A stretch of DNA of 44,702 nt from a virus: positions 1-44,702 of the IMG/VR virus record IMGVR_UViG_3300034066_001483; one strand, 5' to 3'. This document shows positions 1-7,521 of this stretch, in pieces. Under the pieces are notes generated by a model that saw only the letters and a list, made by a program, of their open reading frames with translations, was not told the origin of the DNA and did no database searches. Positions within the stretch are counted from its first letter, which is position 1; each line of letters starts with the position of its first letter. The translations under genes and the position numbers were made by a program.

Positions 1-589
1 TTGGAAGTTGCCGACCTTCTTGATAGGCGCTGCGTATGGCATCGAGATTAGGGAGGATTTTAGTGACGGTTTTAGGTTCAGTTCTGGTGGATAGAACTTC
101 TCCTGACATTGATCGTACAACAACTTGCTTTGTTGTTGTGACTTCTTCTTCAATGCAATAATCTGCTCGCTCTTGAGTGTGCCAAAACTCTGGATCCGTG
201 GTGACTTCGACGGTAAGTTCTTTTTTGCAGACAAGGGTGAACTGATAATTGCGACCTGTGATTTTGTTCGAGTCCAATGGAAGAACTCGACGTAAGTAAT
301 TTAGCAGGCCTTTGAGCGAGCGCAACTGGGATTCATGGTGCCGCTTGGACTGCGTAATCAAGTCACCTTCTTTCTTGATGCGTTCCAGTGCATCCTCATG
401 GGACGCCATCGCGTAATAGATACGATCAATTTTTTCTGAGCGTAAGTGGGCACAACTTTCAAGCTCAGCTTTTGCCAGCTCCTGGGACTCAGGAGTAAGT
501 AAAGGCAGTGATTTTTCAAGAGCATTGTAGTGTTCGTAGAGCTTGATAACGGTTAAGTCTTTGAGTTTAGCTTGTGTGATCTGGGTCAT
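1..589 (-). CDS. Gp157-like siphovirus protein (C-terminus cut by window edge)
   Basis: Read directly from the minus strand: the ATG at 589 opens a frame with no stop down to base 1, giving 196 residues beginning MTQITQAKLKDL. The middle part (about residues 60-110) is a charged helical stretch (SHEDALERIKKEGDL, then SQLRSLKGLLNYLRRV) followed by a beta-type segment with a Lys/Asn-rich turn (LDSNKITGRNYQFTLV). This order, a coiled coil followed by a small beta domain, and the last visible part (LPNLDAIRSAYQEGRQLP, like the 'lk.G..vpGa' end of the family) resemble the Sipho_Gp157 family, whose biochemical role is not established; in other phages it lies near SSB and recombination genes. The start is preceded by the AC-rich leader CAATTCAACTGAACC and has no Shine-Dalgarno sequence. 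It lies 3 bp downstream of a 37-residue membrane peptide gene. Confidence 0.7.
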   Translation of the reverse strand, partial: MTQITQAKLKDLTVIKLYEHYNALEKSLPLLTPESQELAKAELESCAHLRSEKIDRIYYAMASHEDALERIKKEGDLITQSKRHHESQLRSLKGLLNYLRRVLPLDSNKITGRNYQFTLVCKKELTVEVTTDPEFWHTQERADYCIEEEVTTTKQVVVRSMSGEVLSTRTEPKTVTKILPNLDAIRSAYQEGRQLP

Positions 590-592
590 GGT

Positions 593-706
593 TCAGTTGA
601 ATTGAGTTTGAAACTTGTTGAAGAGATAGGTCAGCGCTATGCCAGCCGCTGCCCAAAGCAAGTCTTTCATCACCGGAAGTACGGCGGCAAGCAAAGATTC
701 AAACAT
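593..706 (-). CDS. 37-residue hydrophobic single-TM peptide
   Basis: A short minus-strand frame: MFESLLAAVLPVMKDLLWAA and onward, ending FNKFQTQFN-stop. Residues about 5-30 form one hydrophobic segment (ALP, LLWAAAGIALTYLF) that could span a membrane, with a short polar, positively charged C-terminus. The start is preceded by the AC-rich leader CTCAACACCACACC found before many genes here, and by an H-type pseudoknot ending 20 nt upstream. It is followed 3 bp later by the Gp157-like gene. No family recognised. A holin-like or regulatory membrane peptide is possible but nothing in the sequence proves it. Confidence 0.6.
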   Translation of the reverse strand: MFESLLAAVLPVMKDLLWAAAGIALTYLFNKFQTQFN

Positions 707-725
707 GGTGTGGTGTTGAGATGGT

Positions 726-752
726 GGTCAGTTTTACGTCATGACCAGGACG
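726..752 (-). promoter_or_regulatory. H-type pseudoknot leader element (copy 1)
   Basis: On the transcript: CGTC (752-749), then stem-2 strand GGTCA (746-742), then GACG (740-737) pairing with CGTC, then loop TAAAAC, then TGACC (730-726) pairing with GGTCA. Stem 2 differs in sequence from the other copies yet still pairs. It lies 18 nt after the stop of the upstream gene and 19 nt before the ATG of the 37-residue peptide. Confidence 0.65.
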
Positions 753-770
753 GCTCAACCATAAGCCTGA

Positions 771-1157
771 TCAGTCTACCAGGTTTTCAGCAATGCCGTT
801 GAGACCCTTGGTGGTGACTTTGACCAGCTCAGCAAGGTAGTCAGCAAGCGCTTCGACCTTGGCGTTGACGGATTGGATCTCAGCTAGTAACTCTTCCCTG
901 GAAGGATAGATACCTAGTAGATCAGTATCCTTGAGAGCCTCGGGGTTGTTGCTCTTTTGGTACCGCCGACAATCATCGTTAGTTGCGTAAACAGTCTCTT
1001 GATACATGTCAAGAACTGTTTTGAAATCAACACTACCAGCACCTTCGGCGCTAATGATGTTGCAGGTTTTCAAATAAAGCTGGGCAGCAAAACGAATGTT
1101 GTTTTCAAAGAACTCCTCGTACTGTTCAGACGAAAGTCCGTAGGTGTCAATCGACAT
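771..1157 (-). CDS. hypothetical protein
   Basis: 128 residues from the ATG at 1157 (MSIDTYGLSSEQYEEFFENN), which overlaps the stop of the upstream gene by 11 bp; an in-frame ATG at 1184 would add nine residues and a longer overlap, so the later start is preferred. The protein is acidic and mostly helical, ending with a heptad-like helix (REELLAEIQSVNAKVEALAD) and a hydrophobic tail (YLAELVKVTTKGLNGIAENL). The C-terminal coiled coil suggests oligomerisation. I do not recognise a family. It belongs to a tightly packed group with overlapping ends (1147-2526), which argues for a common transcript. Confidence 0.75.
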   Translation of the reverse strand: MSIDTYGLSSEQYEEFFENNIRFAAQLYLKTCNIISAEGAGSVDFKTVLDMYQETVYATNDDCRRYQKSNNPEALKDTDLLGIYPSREELLAEIQSVNAKVEALADYLAELVKVTTKGLNGIAENLVD

Positions 1158-1353
1158 AGCAATCACAAGCTTCTCGGAGTGCATTAATCATAAAGGTTTC
1201 TTGGCCTTCTGGACCTAGATCGGTCCACCATTGGAGATCAGGATCGTTCTCATCCCAAGTGATATGGATGGTCATGGATCCATCATCTTCATCAATGCAT
1301 TCAATGTGCAGCTTGTTTATCGAGTTCGGATTCAACAAGGCCCACGAGGACAT
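1147..1353 (-). CDS. hypothetical acidic protein (WDENDPDL motif)
   Basis: The C-terminal 50 residues form a compact acidic module: HIECIDEDDGSMTIHITWDE, then NDPDLQWWTDLGPEGQETF and a final helix (INALREACDCYVD). Beta strand, 'WDEnDPdL' turn, helix is a pattern I have seen in small phage proteins, without a known role. The start is uncertain: ATG 1353 overlaps the upstream gene by 53 bp, ATG 1275 would leave only the core of about 42 residues, and ATG 1362 or 1392 are also open. The end overlaps the next gene by 11 bp, so translational coupling is likely. Confidence 0.6.
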   Translation of the reverse strand: MSSWALLNPNSINKLHIECIDEDDGSMTIHITWDENDPDLQWWTDLGPEGQETFMINALREACDCYVD

Positions 1354-1594
1354 TTTCTGCATAGGTTTCACAATCAGTTCTGATCTCCGCACCTAGTTTA
1401 ACAAGACCCCAGTAAGTGTCTTCATCAATCTCAAGGTGCAATGCGTACTTGCCGTTGGATAACATCATTTGTTTTGTAAAAGGTTTGTTGGCTAACTCTG
1501 TTGCGTACTTGCGTAGATCAGAGTTAATCGTAAGTATTGTACTGGGACATTGAGTACCCAAGTAAACGGTGCCATCATTCATCTGAAATGTCAT
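1301..1594 (-). CDS. hypothetical protein
   Basis: 97 residues starting MTFQMNDGTVYLGTQCPSTI at the ATG at 1594, which shares ATGA with the stop of the 311-residue gene upstream. That four-base overlap decides the start over an in-frame ATG 30 codons earlier. The sequence alternates short strands and helices (LTINSDLRKYATELANKPFT, then MMLSNGKYALHLEIDEDTYW) with no catalytic motif that I recognise. It is probably translated by reinitiation after the SWIM-like gene. Confidence 0.7.
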   Translation of the reverse strand: MTFQMNDGTVYLGTQCPSTILTINSDLRKYATELANKPFTKQMMLSNGKYALHLEIDEDTYWGLVKLGAEIRTDCETYAENVLVGLVESELDKQAAH

Positions 1595-2526
1595 TGTTTC
1601 TTGATTGCAGATTTGAGTTGGGGCAATGCAGTACCAGGGAATGGGACATAGGATGCATCCATCATATTGAAGAACAAATCCCATGCATCATGCTGCGTGA
1701 AGATCTCCTTTGGTTTGTAGGTACGCCAATGACTGAGCGGAGCTTGTGCACCTGAGTTTGTATACAACAGTACAAAGCGTCCATCACTGATGTGGTCAGC
1801 CGGTGGGGCGTACCACCAACTAACACACTTCTCAGGTGTGCCACTGGGGCTAGCATTACGTGCTTCGGTACGCTTGCACAGCAGCTCGCGGTACTTGTTG
1901 AACCAAGTCAGGTGGATGCACCAGGGTTTGAATCCTTGGATCTCGGACGCAAAGTCAGATACGTTGCTGAGCTGACGCTGATACGACCCACACGAACACC
2001 AAGGTTCACCCATGACAGGCTCGGAGTCGTCAGCTTCCATGTCGCCGTCAATGTCAATGGGCCGATTCGGAAGCCGCAATCCATCTGGCGCAACCAAATG
2101 TCCAATATCCGTTTGATCGGACTGGAGGAGGTGGAGGACTTTGTTGGTGTCTGATACATGTATAAATTTGTCCACCCAATGCGCTTGAAGTTTTGCATGG
2201 GAGCTCAGGTGTCCGAGTGCGTGCGAGTAGTTCCAGCCCTTAAAAAGAATGTAAGCATTGTTGTGCCATACACTAGGGCCACGATAATTGGGACCAAGAT
2301 AGGAAAAGAAATCTTTAAGACGGTGGGTGTAGTTGTTAAAGGAAGTCTTGATTAGTTCCCTGTTGTAAGCTTGCTCGCTACCATCGCGACGCACCACAAG
2401 ACAATCATCGCCTCGCAAATAGATGCCACCAATGTCGGTGTCATCAAAGTCTTGAAAGGCACGCGAAAGATTTGTGCGTGTATAGATTGCAGCTTGCGCT
2501 GCATTAAGCTCAACTTGTGTTTGCAT
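1591..2526 (-). CDS. SWIM-like zinc-binding protein
   Basis: 311 residues. The central part has a Cys-x-Cys followed after about 28 residues by Cys-x-His (WCSCGSYQRQLSN, then PWCIHLTW), which fits the CxCx(n)CxH signature of SWIM zinc fingers, a domain that usually binds DNA or protein partners. The N-terminal half carries strands and aromatic residues (HALGHLSSHAKLQAHWVDKF) of unknown fold; the C-terminus has WWYAPPADHISDGRFVLLYT. The leader is the AC-rich type (CAACTCAATTCAAATCAA) directly before the ATG at 2526, without a Shine-Dalgarno sequence. It heads a group of four overlapping genes down to 771. The zinc ligands are visible in the sequence; the SWIM assignment is by pattern only. Confidence 0.7.
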   Translation of the reverse strand: MQTQVELNAAQAAIYTRTNLSRAFQDFDDTDIGGIYLRGDDCLVVRRDGSEQAYNRELIKTSFNNYTHRLKDFFSYLGPNYRGPSVWHNNAYILFKGWNYSHALGHLSSHAKLQAHWVDKFIHVSDTNKVLHLLQSDQTDIGHLVAPDGLRLPNRPIDIDGDMEADDSEPVMGEPWCSCGSYQRQLSNVSDFASEIQGFKPWCIHLTWFNKYRELLCKRTEARNASPSGTPEKCVSWWYAPPADHISDGRFVLLYTNSGAQAPLSHWRTYKPKEIFTQHDAWDLFFNMMDASYVPFPGTALPQLKSAIKKQ

Positions 2527-2562
2527 TTGATTTGAATTGAGTTGGTGTGTTGTACCAGGTGG

Positions 2563-2751
2563 TTACCCCCTCCAGTACTTGGCTTGCCCTTGGTCAATCA
2601 AAGATTGGATGCGAGCACGCTTGGCCATGCGGTACGTTGCCACTATAGCAGCCGCCCAGGAGACTGGGTTAGGCAGGAGGATGGCAGCAGCGGCTGTCAC
2701 CAATGCCGTTTGAGCACCGACGGTAAGAGCAGCTTTGTTCTCTGGTTTCAT
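2563..2751 (-). CDS. small Ala-rich membrane protein
   Basis: 62 residues from ATG 2751 (MKPENKAALTVGAQTALVTA), with the leader TTCAACAC typical of this arm. Two hydrophobic stretches (about residues 8-27 and 30-45) are separated by a Pro-Asn-Pro turn, followed by a basic tail (RMAKRARI). This suggests a hairpin inserted in the membrane with a cytoplasmic basic end, a topology seen in small holins, although no further evidence supports a lysis role. An ATG six codons upstream is possible but lacks the leader. Confidence 0.6.
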   Translation of the reverse strand: MKPENKAALTVGAQTALVTAAAAILLPNPVSWAAAIVATYRMAKRARIQSLIDQGQAKYWRG

Positions 2752-2801
2752 GTGTTGAATCCCTAACACAAACGAAAGGTTTAATTAAGTTTACGTTGTA
2801 G

Positions 2802-2809
2802 TTATAATA
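2802..2809 (+). promoter_or_regulatory. TTATAATA promoter-like box
   Basis: A -10-like TTATAATA on the plus strand, 20 nt before the ATG at 2830. The same octamer (TTATAATA or TTAAAATA) precedes many virion genes after 23 kb, so this lone plus-strand gene may follow the late programme. Transcription would begin near 2815, leaving a very short untranslated leader. Confidence 0.6.
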
Positions 2810-2829
2810 CTTTGAAACAATTGAATCCC

Positions 2830-3051
2830 ATGTTGCAATTTGAAATGGGTCCAGAAGAAGCCTTCTGGCAAGAGAAGATGATACGTTCCATTAACGAATG
2901 CAGTTCAATGAGTGAGCTAAAAGAAATGGCGACCTTACTAACGAAGATCGCCACGATGCGTCAAGTTGCAATTAAAGGATTAGTAAAGGATGCAATGGAC
3001 TTGATGAGTAATCAAGTTGACCATGACATCCTGAACCGTCTCAAAGACTAA
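2830..3051 (+). CDS. hypothetical protein, lone plus-strand gene in the early arm
   Basis: 73 residues from ATG 2830 (MLQFEMGPEEAFWQEKMIRS). A TTG at 2812 is in frame but lies upstream of the start site predicted from the TTATAATA box, so ATG is chosen. The protein is almost wholly helical, with Met- and charge-rich heptads (SELKEMATLLTKIATMRQVA, IKGLVKDAMDLMSNQVD). It is encoded against the direction of all neighbours and ends 11 bp inside the 3' end of the convergent DUF5895-like gene. No family is recognised; the late-type promoter box suggests a virion or assembly role, which is inference. Confidence 0.7.
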   Translation: MLQFEMGPEEAFWQEKMIRSINECSSMSELKEMATLLTKIATMRQVAIKGLVKDAMDLMSNQVDHDILNRLKD

Positions 3052-4057
3052 GATCTTCTCCGGTTAGTTCATTGCGTGCAGGCAATGCTTTCACGTCAAC
3101 TGCATCTGTGATGCGTGAGACGGGAAGAATCTCAACCCCAGCTTTGATTCCATAAGCACCACCAAGACGCTGCGCATCTTGCCGAGAATGTTGATTGATG
3201 TAATCATTGAACATCTCTTGGTACTTCCAAGTTGATTCACGGTCTTCATCGGGAATCGAAAGACGACCCAATGACGCAACCGCTTCCTCTTGGGAACTGT
3301 AATCAGGAATGTCAAAGGATTCAATGGCGCAGATCTCTACGTTGTTAGCGCCACGCATCTCGTTGGCAAGGACGGGAGTAAACACCGTGGTGGCGTAAAA
3401 CTTCTCGTTGAATGCCAGCGGTACCTCGGAGTCCAGTGCTTTGCTCAGGCACTTAGACATTTCCTTTTCGTACAGCTTGACCTTGTCGCTGACATCGGTA
3501 CCATTCAGACCCTTGAGTGTGAGCACCATGGGGATCTTATGAGCACGCTTGTTGTCCTGGGTCAGGATGTACACCAGGTACTTTGTACGTACACTGTACT
3601 TACGCTTGTACATCTCGCCCTTGCTGTTGGCAAGGTCGGATGCAATCTTGTCGTTTTCAAACATGGCTTTGACCTCTGGATCTTCAAAGGTGCCAATCGT
3701 TTGTCTCATCCCTGTGGTTTCCTCAACCATGAGGGGAGAACGTAAAAGGATTTGAACTCGAGGCTCAACAAAATTGAGTCCTTCTTCAATTGAAGTGTTG
3801 GGAGCCATACCAAAAGTTTGCTTGTAGTTCCAGATAACTGAATCTTTAGCAAACTGATCTTCAGTGGCACTCCATCCACAAGTGTCCAGATCTGACTTCC
3901 GCACGAACCAACCTCGTGTCTTGGACTTGTTGAGAGGTTGAATTGTGACGAGGTTTTGGTAGCCTGAAACAAACTCTTTAGCTTGGAAAAGTTTAAAAGA
4001 ATCAAGTCCCCTGGATGTAAGCACAGAAGTTTTCTTGGTAGTCATGGAAGCAGTCAT
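3041..4057 (-). CDS. DUF5895-like protein, possible replication/recombination factor
   Basis: 338 residues from ATG 4057 (MTASMTTKKTSVLTSRGLDS); ATG 4045 is the alternative, and longer frames would run into the pseudoknot leader. The N-terminal half reads RGWFVRKSDLDTCGWSATED, then EPRVQILLRSPLMVEE, strands in the style of the cyanobacterial DUF5895 family (a 'GWF/GLFI' segment followed by 'apRllv...Pl'). The second half has YSVRTKYLVYILTQDNKRAH, LTLKGLNGTDV and acidic ends. The function of DUF5895 is unknown. The position directly after SSB and polymerase, and a shared pseudoknot leader with SSB, suggest work on single-stranded or replicating DNA; this is inference. Family assignment is tentative. 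Confidence 0.65.
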   Translation of the reverse strand: MTASMTTKKTSVLTSRGLDSFKLFQAKEFVSGYQNLVTIQPLNKSKTRGWFVRKSDLDTCGWSATEDQFAKDSVIWNYKQTFGMAPNTSIEEGLNFVEPRVQILLRSPLMVEETTGMRQTIGTFEDPEVKAMFENDKIASDLANSKGEMYKRKYSVRTKYLVYILTQDNKRAHKIPMVLTLKGLNGTDVSDKVKLYEKEMSKCLSKALDSEVPLAFNEKFYATTVFTPVLANEMRGANNVEICAIESFDIPDYSSQEEAVASLGRLSIPDEDRESTWKYQEMFNDYINQHSRQDAQRLGGAYGIKAGVEILPVSRITDAVDVKALPARNELTGEDLSL

Positions 4058-4078
4058 GGTTGTTTCGTAGTCAGGAGT

Positions 4079-4105
4079 GAGCAGTTTAACGTCATGCTCA
4101 GGACG
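4079..4105 (-). promoter_or_regulatory. H-type pseudoknot leader element (copy 2)
   Basis: Transcript order: CGTC (4105-4102), GAGCA (4099-4095), GACG (4093-4090), loop TTAAAC, TGCTC (4083-4079). Stem 1 is CGTC/GACG, stem 2 is GAGCA/TGCTC. It lies 5 nt after the stop of the upstream gene and 21 nt before ATG 4057 of the DUF5895-like gene. Confidence 0.7.
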
Positions 4106-4110
4106 GTCCA

Positions 4111-4368
4111 TCAGTCTACAGAAAGCTCGTCTTGTTGAAGCTGCAGTTCTCTGTTCCTGAGAGAATTCGTAATACGCAATGAATCAAAGTAAGACTCAGC
4201 ATATTCCTGCATGGATTCAACAATACTGCTTTCCATGTAACCACAACCCTTGAGGAAATCCACAAGGTGATGGATTACATCGTCAGCAACAAGAGCTTTG
4301 AATTCATACAGAAGTTTAGTGTTCTCATCCTCATAGAGGAGAGTGAACTGATCATGCGTCGGTGTCAT
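4111..4368 (-). CDS. hypothetical protein
   Basis: 85 residues from ATG 4368 (MTPTHDQFTLLYEDENTKLL), overlapping the end of the upstream gene by 17 bp. The first 50 residues, FTLLYEDENTKLLYEFKAL followed by DDVIHHLVDFLKGCGY, form a beta-hairpin then helix pattern ending in 'FLKGCGY', which I recognise from small uncharacterised phage proteins ('...edFLrgcGf'). The end is helical and Gln/Leu-rich. No catalytic motif is visible. Starts by coupling to the preceding gene. Confidence 0.75.
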   Translation of the reverse strand: MTPTHDQFTLLYEDENTKLLYEFKALVADDVIHHLVDFLKGCGYMESSIVESMQEYAESYFDSLRITNSLRNRELQLQQDELSVD

Positions 4369-4582
4369 GGGTTTGTTCAATGTTGTGGTAACGCGCAATA
4401 CAAAAAATGTTTGCGATCATATAAGAAGCTTTAGCAACTTTTGCAATTGCTTCTCCAATATCTATACCTTCTTCCTTAGCATTTTCTATTGTAACATTTA
4501 CGTTGTCCATAAAGAACTCGTAAGCAATGGCGTCTTCCAAGGAAAGAAGATCTTTTCCTTCAAGATCAAGTTGAAGAGTCAT
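4352..4582 (-). CDS. hypothetical acidic helical protein
   Basis: 76 residues (MTLQLDLEGKDLLSLEDAIA and onward). Acidic, mostly helical, with a hydrophobic central helix (IAKVAKASYMIANIFCIARY). The start lies 3 bp after the SSB stop. The stop is overlapped by the start of the next gene, so SSB, this gene and the next look like one translational unit. No family recognised. Confidence 0.75.
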   Translation of the reverse strand: MTLQLDLEGKDLLSLEDAIAYEFFMDNVNVTIENAKEEGIDIGEAIAKVAKASYMIANIFCIARYHNIEQTHDTDA

Positions 4583-4585
4583 GAA

Positions 4586-5386
4586 TCAGAACGGAATGAA
4601 TTCAGGAGTAGGCTCAGGAGCTGGACCGTACTGACCAGGGAGATCAGGCAGGCCTTGGCTCCAGCAATCTTCGGCAGTCTTGCCGCCCCACAGTGTAGCA
4701 CTGTTATCGGAGGAAGCAACCGTTGTCTGGGACGCAACGGGTTTTTGATCTCCAGTGCCAGCCTTGGGTGCCAAGGTCATCTGCACAAGTTGGATCTTGG
4801 TCAGTGTCCGGCGTTGTTGTGTTTCTTTATCAGTCCATGCATCGGTAACAAGACGGCCACGAATGGTAAGTCCAGTTCCTTTCCGTGTGAAGTTGACCAT
4901 CAACTCAGCGTTATTTAACTTGTCATCCTTGCTATTAATTGCATAGAAGTTGAACAAGTCTCCTTGGTTCCGACCAGTATTAACTGAGATGGTTTGATTG
5001 GCAATCATCAAACCATCTGGTGTTGTTTTGAAAGCACGGGCATCTTCTTGATCAATGTCTTTGATGCAACGACCAGTAAGAATCACATCGTTAAAGATCG
5101 GAAACGAATCATTAACAACTGCAATAACACCGCCGTGCAGTGAGTATGCCTTGGCATCAATGTCGTAACGGATCTTTGAACCGTGTACATACAGACGAGC
5201 ACCACGATCAAGGGTCCGGAATTTCTCAGCAGCCTTGCCGTAAACATGAAGGGCAAGAGATGTTGCAGATTTATTTTTTCCTACAGGAGGAAGCATTACC
5301 TCTGCAACATAGTTGCTTGACGTGGCAGAAGTATAAACTTCGCGAGGTGTGTCGTTGAGTTGAGCGCAAACTGTAACAAAGTTCAT
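4586..5386 (-). CDS. ssb: single-stranded DNA-binding protein, two OB-like domains
   Basis: 266 residues. Residues 1-95 look like an OB fold (MNFVTVCAQLNDTPREVYTS, SLALHVYGKAAEKF, LYVHGSKIRYD), and residues about 97-205 like a second one (FNDVILTGRCIKDI, LFNFYAI, LTIRGRLVTDAWTDKET). The 60-residue tail is Pro/Ser-rich and finishes EPTPEFIPF, comparable with the acidic DxxPF tip by which bacterial SSBs recruit partner proteins. It would coat single-stranded DNA during replication. It lies directly after DNA polymerase and is preceded by a pseudoknot leader; the T4 SSB gene (gene 32) is autoregulated through a leader pseudoknot, a suggestive parallel. An SSB-like identity is well supported by fold pattern and tail, not by a search. 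Confidence 0.75.
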   Translation of the reverse strand: MNFVTVCAQLNDTPREVYTSATSSNYVAEVMLPPVGKNKSATSLALHVYGKAAEKFRTLDRGARLYVHGSKIRYDIDAKAYSLHGGVIAVVNDSFPIFNDVILTGRCIKDIDQEDARAFKTTPDGLMIANQTISVNTGRNQGDLFNFYAINSKDDKLNNAELMVNFTRKGTGLTIRGRLVTDAWTDKETQQRRTLTKIQLVQMTLAPKAGTGDQKPVASQTTVASSDNSATLWGGKTAEDCWSQGLPDLPGQYGPAPEPTPEFIPF

Positions 5387-5405
5387 GTGTTCAAACAGTA
5401 GGTGA

Positions 5406-5433
5406 TAAGTAGTTTAGCGTCATGCTTAGGACG
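5406..5433 (-). promoter_or_regulatory. H-type pseudoknot leader element (copy 3), SSB leader
   Basis: Transcript order: CGTC (5433-5430), TAAGCA (5428-5423), GACG (5421-5418), loop CTAAAC, TACTTA (5411-5406). Stem 2 pairs TAAG with CTTA and A with T around one C/A mismatch. It lies 6 nt after the polymerase stop and 19 nt before the SSB start codon. Confidence 0.6.
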
Positions 5434-5439
5434 AGTTGC

Positions 5440-7263
5440 TTAGTGCGTTTGGCTCCAGTTGGATCCTACACGAGAATCTCCCTCAATGTCACACAGGAAT
5501 CCAAAGAATTGCTGTGCTTGTGGGAAGGCTGCCAACGCTTGGACTCTGATCTGCTCTGTGTATTTGGGACTACAAACCAGTTGCACTTCGTCATGAATCA
5601 TCAAGACTTGTTCCCACTCTGCCCCATGGGGCAGACTGAGGGCAGACTCAATGTTGTCATGAATGTTAATAACAACTTGCTTCATAAGGATTGCGCCTGC
5701 TGATTGTAATAAAACATTCAATCCTTTGAATGCCGAGCGACAATAAAGAATACGGCGATCCAATCCAACAAGATGATCGTTGTGTGCAATCTGAGATTCA
5801 ATACGTTCCTTAAGTTCTTTCAAGGCTGGCACCTCAGCCATGAATGAATTTATTGCAGTTCTTCCTAGTTTACGCAGAACTTCTTCATCTTTTTCATTCG
5901 GATCCACGATGCTACCAGCCTTGAGGTGGCCAGCGCCATACAATACGGCATACAGCAAACGTTTGCTGATGTCCCTGGTAGCGACACCAAAACGCTCTTG
6001 GTTATAAACGTGAATGTCAATTGTTGGATCAGTAACCACACGTGCATACTCACCACCGTCATAGATGGCAAGGTAACCAGCAAGACACCGCAGCTCCAAT
6101 GCTTTGGCATCAATACCGATCATGTCCCATCCTTGTGGTGCATGAAATAACGACCGACATTCTTTGCCGTATGGCGAATAGCCTGCTGGAACCTGACCCA
6201 TATTTGGGTATCGGTGAGCACAACGACCAGTGACGCAGCCGTTAGTAACAACGTCACCGTGCATACGACTGCTGTCATTATTAACCAGCTTGAGCCAAGC
6301 GTTGTTGCCATCTGCAATTTGACCAAGGCGTTTTTTGATGAGCATGTATTCTGCCAGAGGCTTGGCTTCTGGATAAGGCAATGCCTCTAACACTTCATCA
6401 TTAAGGATTGGATTTCCTTTTTCAGTTGTCTTTTCTGGTTGCCATCCGTACTTAGCCTTGAGTCGATCAGCAATTTGATCACGAGATCCAGGATTGAATT
6501 CTTCGTAATGGATTTTTTCAAAGGGTACTCCTTTGACATAGCCTCGAGTTTTATTGTTGACCTTAGGAGTAAACCAATTGCGATGTTCAAGTGGTGGAAA
6601 GATTTCCTTTAGTTCCGCTTCAAGCTGTGCTTCTCTTGCTCTGAGATTATCCACAAGATCAATAGCTGCATCCACATCAAAAGAAACACCTGCTCTAATT
6701 TGCTTATTAATGGCAAGAGCAAAGTCGTGTTCAAGTTTGAGAGCTTGCTCGGGATAACCTTGGTTGGCGATATGCTTCCAAAGCTTCGAAGTAACCGAGA
6801 CGTCTTGCTTGCAATAGACAAGCATTTCCTCTGAGTACTCCGAGAAATCTTTGAACTCAATCTTGTTATCGGAAAGGCGGTAACCCCAGGCTTTAAGACC
6901 GGCCATCCCGCGGTAGTTCTTTGGAACTTCCGGATAGAGTTGTACGTCAAGGTCGTAGAGTTTTTCTTTGGGCCAGATGAGTCGTGTGCAGATGAGTGTG
7001 TCAAGGATGCGTGCTTTGCAGTTGAATGAATGTAGTTTTTGCAGAACCGGTACGTCGTAGAAGATCACATTGTGACCAATGAGTACATCACCGGTTGCCA
7101 GATGAGCAAGAGCATCATCAATGCGATCAGGCCCATAAGCAAAAGTTTTTTCTCGGTTGATATCGTAAATAACGATACAAAAAACTTTCGTGACTTTATC
7201 GTAGAGGCCATCGGTTTCAATATCAAAAACTAACCAAGATTCATTTTTAGAACCGGGCTTCAT
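5440..7263 (-). CDS. DNA polymerase, family A (T7-like) with 3'-5' exonuclease
   Basis: 607 residues from ATG 7263, which overlaps the upstream stop by 17 bp; earlier in-frame ATGs (7281, 7302) are possible. Exonuclease motifs: FDIETDGL (ExoI), HNVIFYDVPVL (ExoII), YCKQDVSVTSKLW (ExoIII). Polymerase motifs: VTNGCVTGRCAHRYPNMGQV before the palm, DAKALELRCLAGYLA (motif A), RDISKRLLYAVLYGAG (motif B, O-helix) and IHDEVQLV (motif C). The O-helix residue equivalent to E. coli F762 / T7 Y526 is Tyr. Length is somewhat below T7 gp5 (704). All catalytic carboxylates I can place are present, so it should be an active replicative polymerase with proofreading. No thioredoxin-binding loop is obvious. Confidence 0.96.
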   Translation of the reverse strand: MKPGSKNESWLVFDIETDGLYDKVTKVFCIVIYDINREKTFAYGPDRIDDALAHLATGDVLIGHNVIFYDVPVLQKLHSFNCKARILDTLICTRLIWPKEKLYDLDVQLYPEVPKNYRGMAGLKAWGYRLSDNKIEFKDFSEYSEEMLVYCKQDVSVTSKLWKHIANQGYPEQALKLEHDFALAINKQIRAGVSFDVDAAIDLVDNLRAREAQLEAELKEIFPPLEHRNWFTPKVNNKTRGYVKGVPFEKIHYEEFNPGSRDQIADRLKAKYGWQPEKTTEKGNPILNDEVLEALPYPEAKPLAEYMLIKKRLGQIADGNNAWLKLVNNDSSRMHGDVVTNGCVTGRCAHRYPNMGQVPAGYSPYGKECRSLFHAPQGWDMIGIDAKALELRCLAGYLAIYDGGEYARVVTDPTIDIHVYNQERFGVATRDISKRLLYAVLYGAGHLKAGSIVDPNEKDEEVLRKLGRTAINSFMAEVPALKELKERIESQIAHNDHLVGLDRRILYCRSAFKGLNVLLQSAGAILMKQVVINIHDNIESALSLPHGAEWEQVLMIHDEVQLVCSPKYTEQIRVQALAAFPQAQQFFGFLCDIEGDSRVGSNWSQTH

Positions 7264-7474
7264 CGGAAACCTGGAGCTCATAACAGGAGAGTGTGGGTTC
7301 ATTGTCCAGGATCCAACTTAGAACTTGATAAGCATCAGCCCGATAAGGATGGGAGCAAATTCTACTAAGTGAACTAGCAGAATCCAAAGCTAACAGTTCA
7401 AACTTGGAGTCGGAACTATTGGCATGGATGGCGTGTGGCACACCATCCACCAACGTACTAATGATGTAAGCCAT
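7247..7474 (-). CDS. hypothetical protein
   Basis: 75 residues (MAYIISTLVDGVPHAIHANS, then LLALDSASSLSRICSHPYRA). An N-terminal beta-hairpin is followed by helices and a final strand (YELQVSDEARF). No family recognised. Its stop overlaps the polymerase start by 17 bp, suggesting coupling, and a perfect 9-bp hairpin sits just before its start. Confidence 0.7.
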   Translation of the reverse strand: MAYIISTLVDGVPHAIHANSSDSKFELLALDSASSLSRICSHPYRADAYQVLSWILDNEPTLSCYELQVSDEARF

Positions 7475-7481
7475 TGAGCAG

Positions 7482-7514
7482 GATAAGACCAGGCATATGG
7501 TACCAGGTCTTATC
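7482..7514 (-). promoter_or_regulatory. perfect 9-bp intergenic hairpin
   Basis: GATAAGACC (7514-7506) pairs fully with GGTCTTATC (7490-7482) around a 15-nt loop. It lies 7 nt before ATG 7474 and 7 nt after the GP88 stop. There is no U-run, so processing or translational control is more likely than termination. Confidence 0.5.
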
Positions 7515-7521
7515 GTGATAA

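Noticed and set aside
1662-2198. Other open frames in both strands within 1662-2198
   Set aside because: Shadows of the 311-residue SWIM-like gene.
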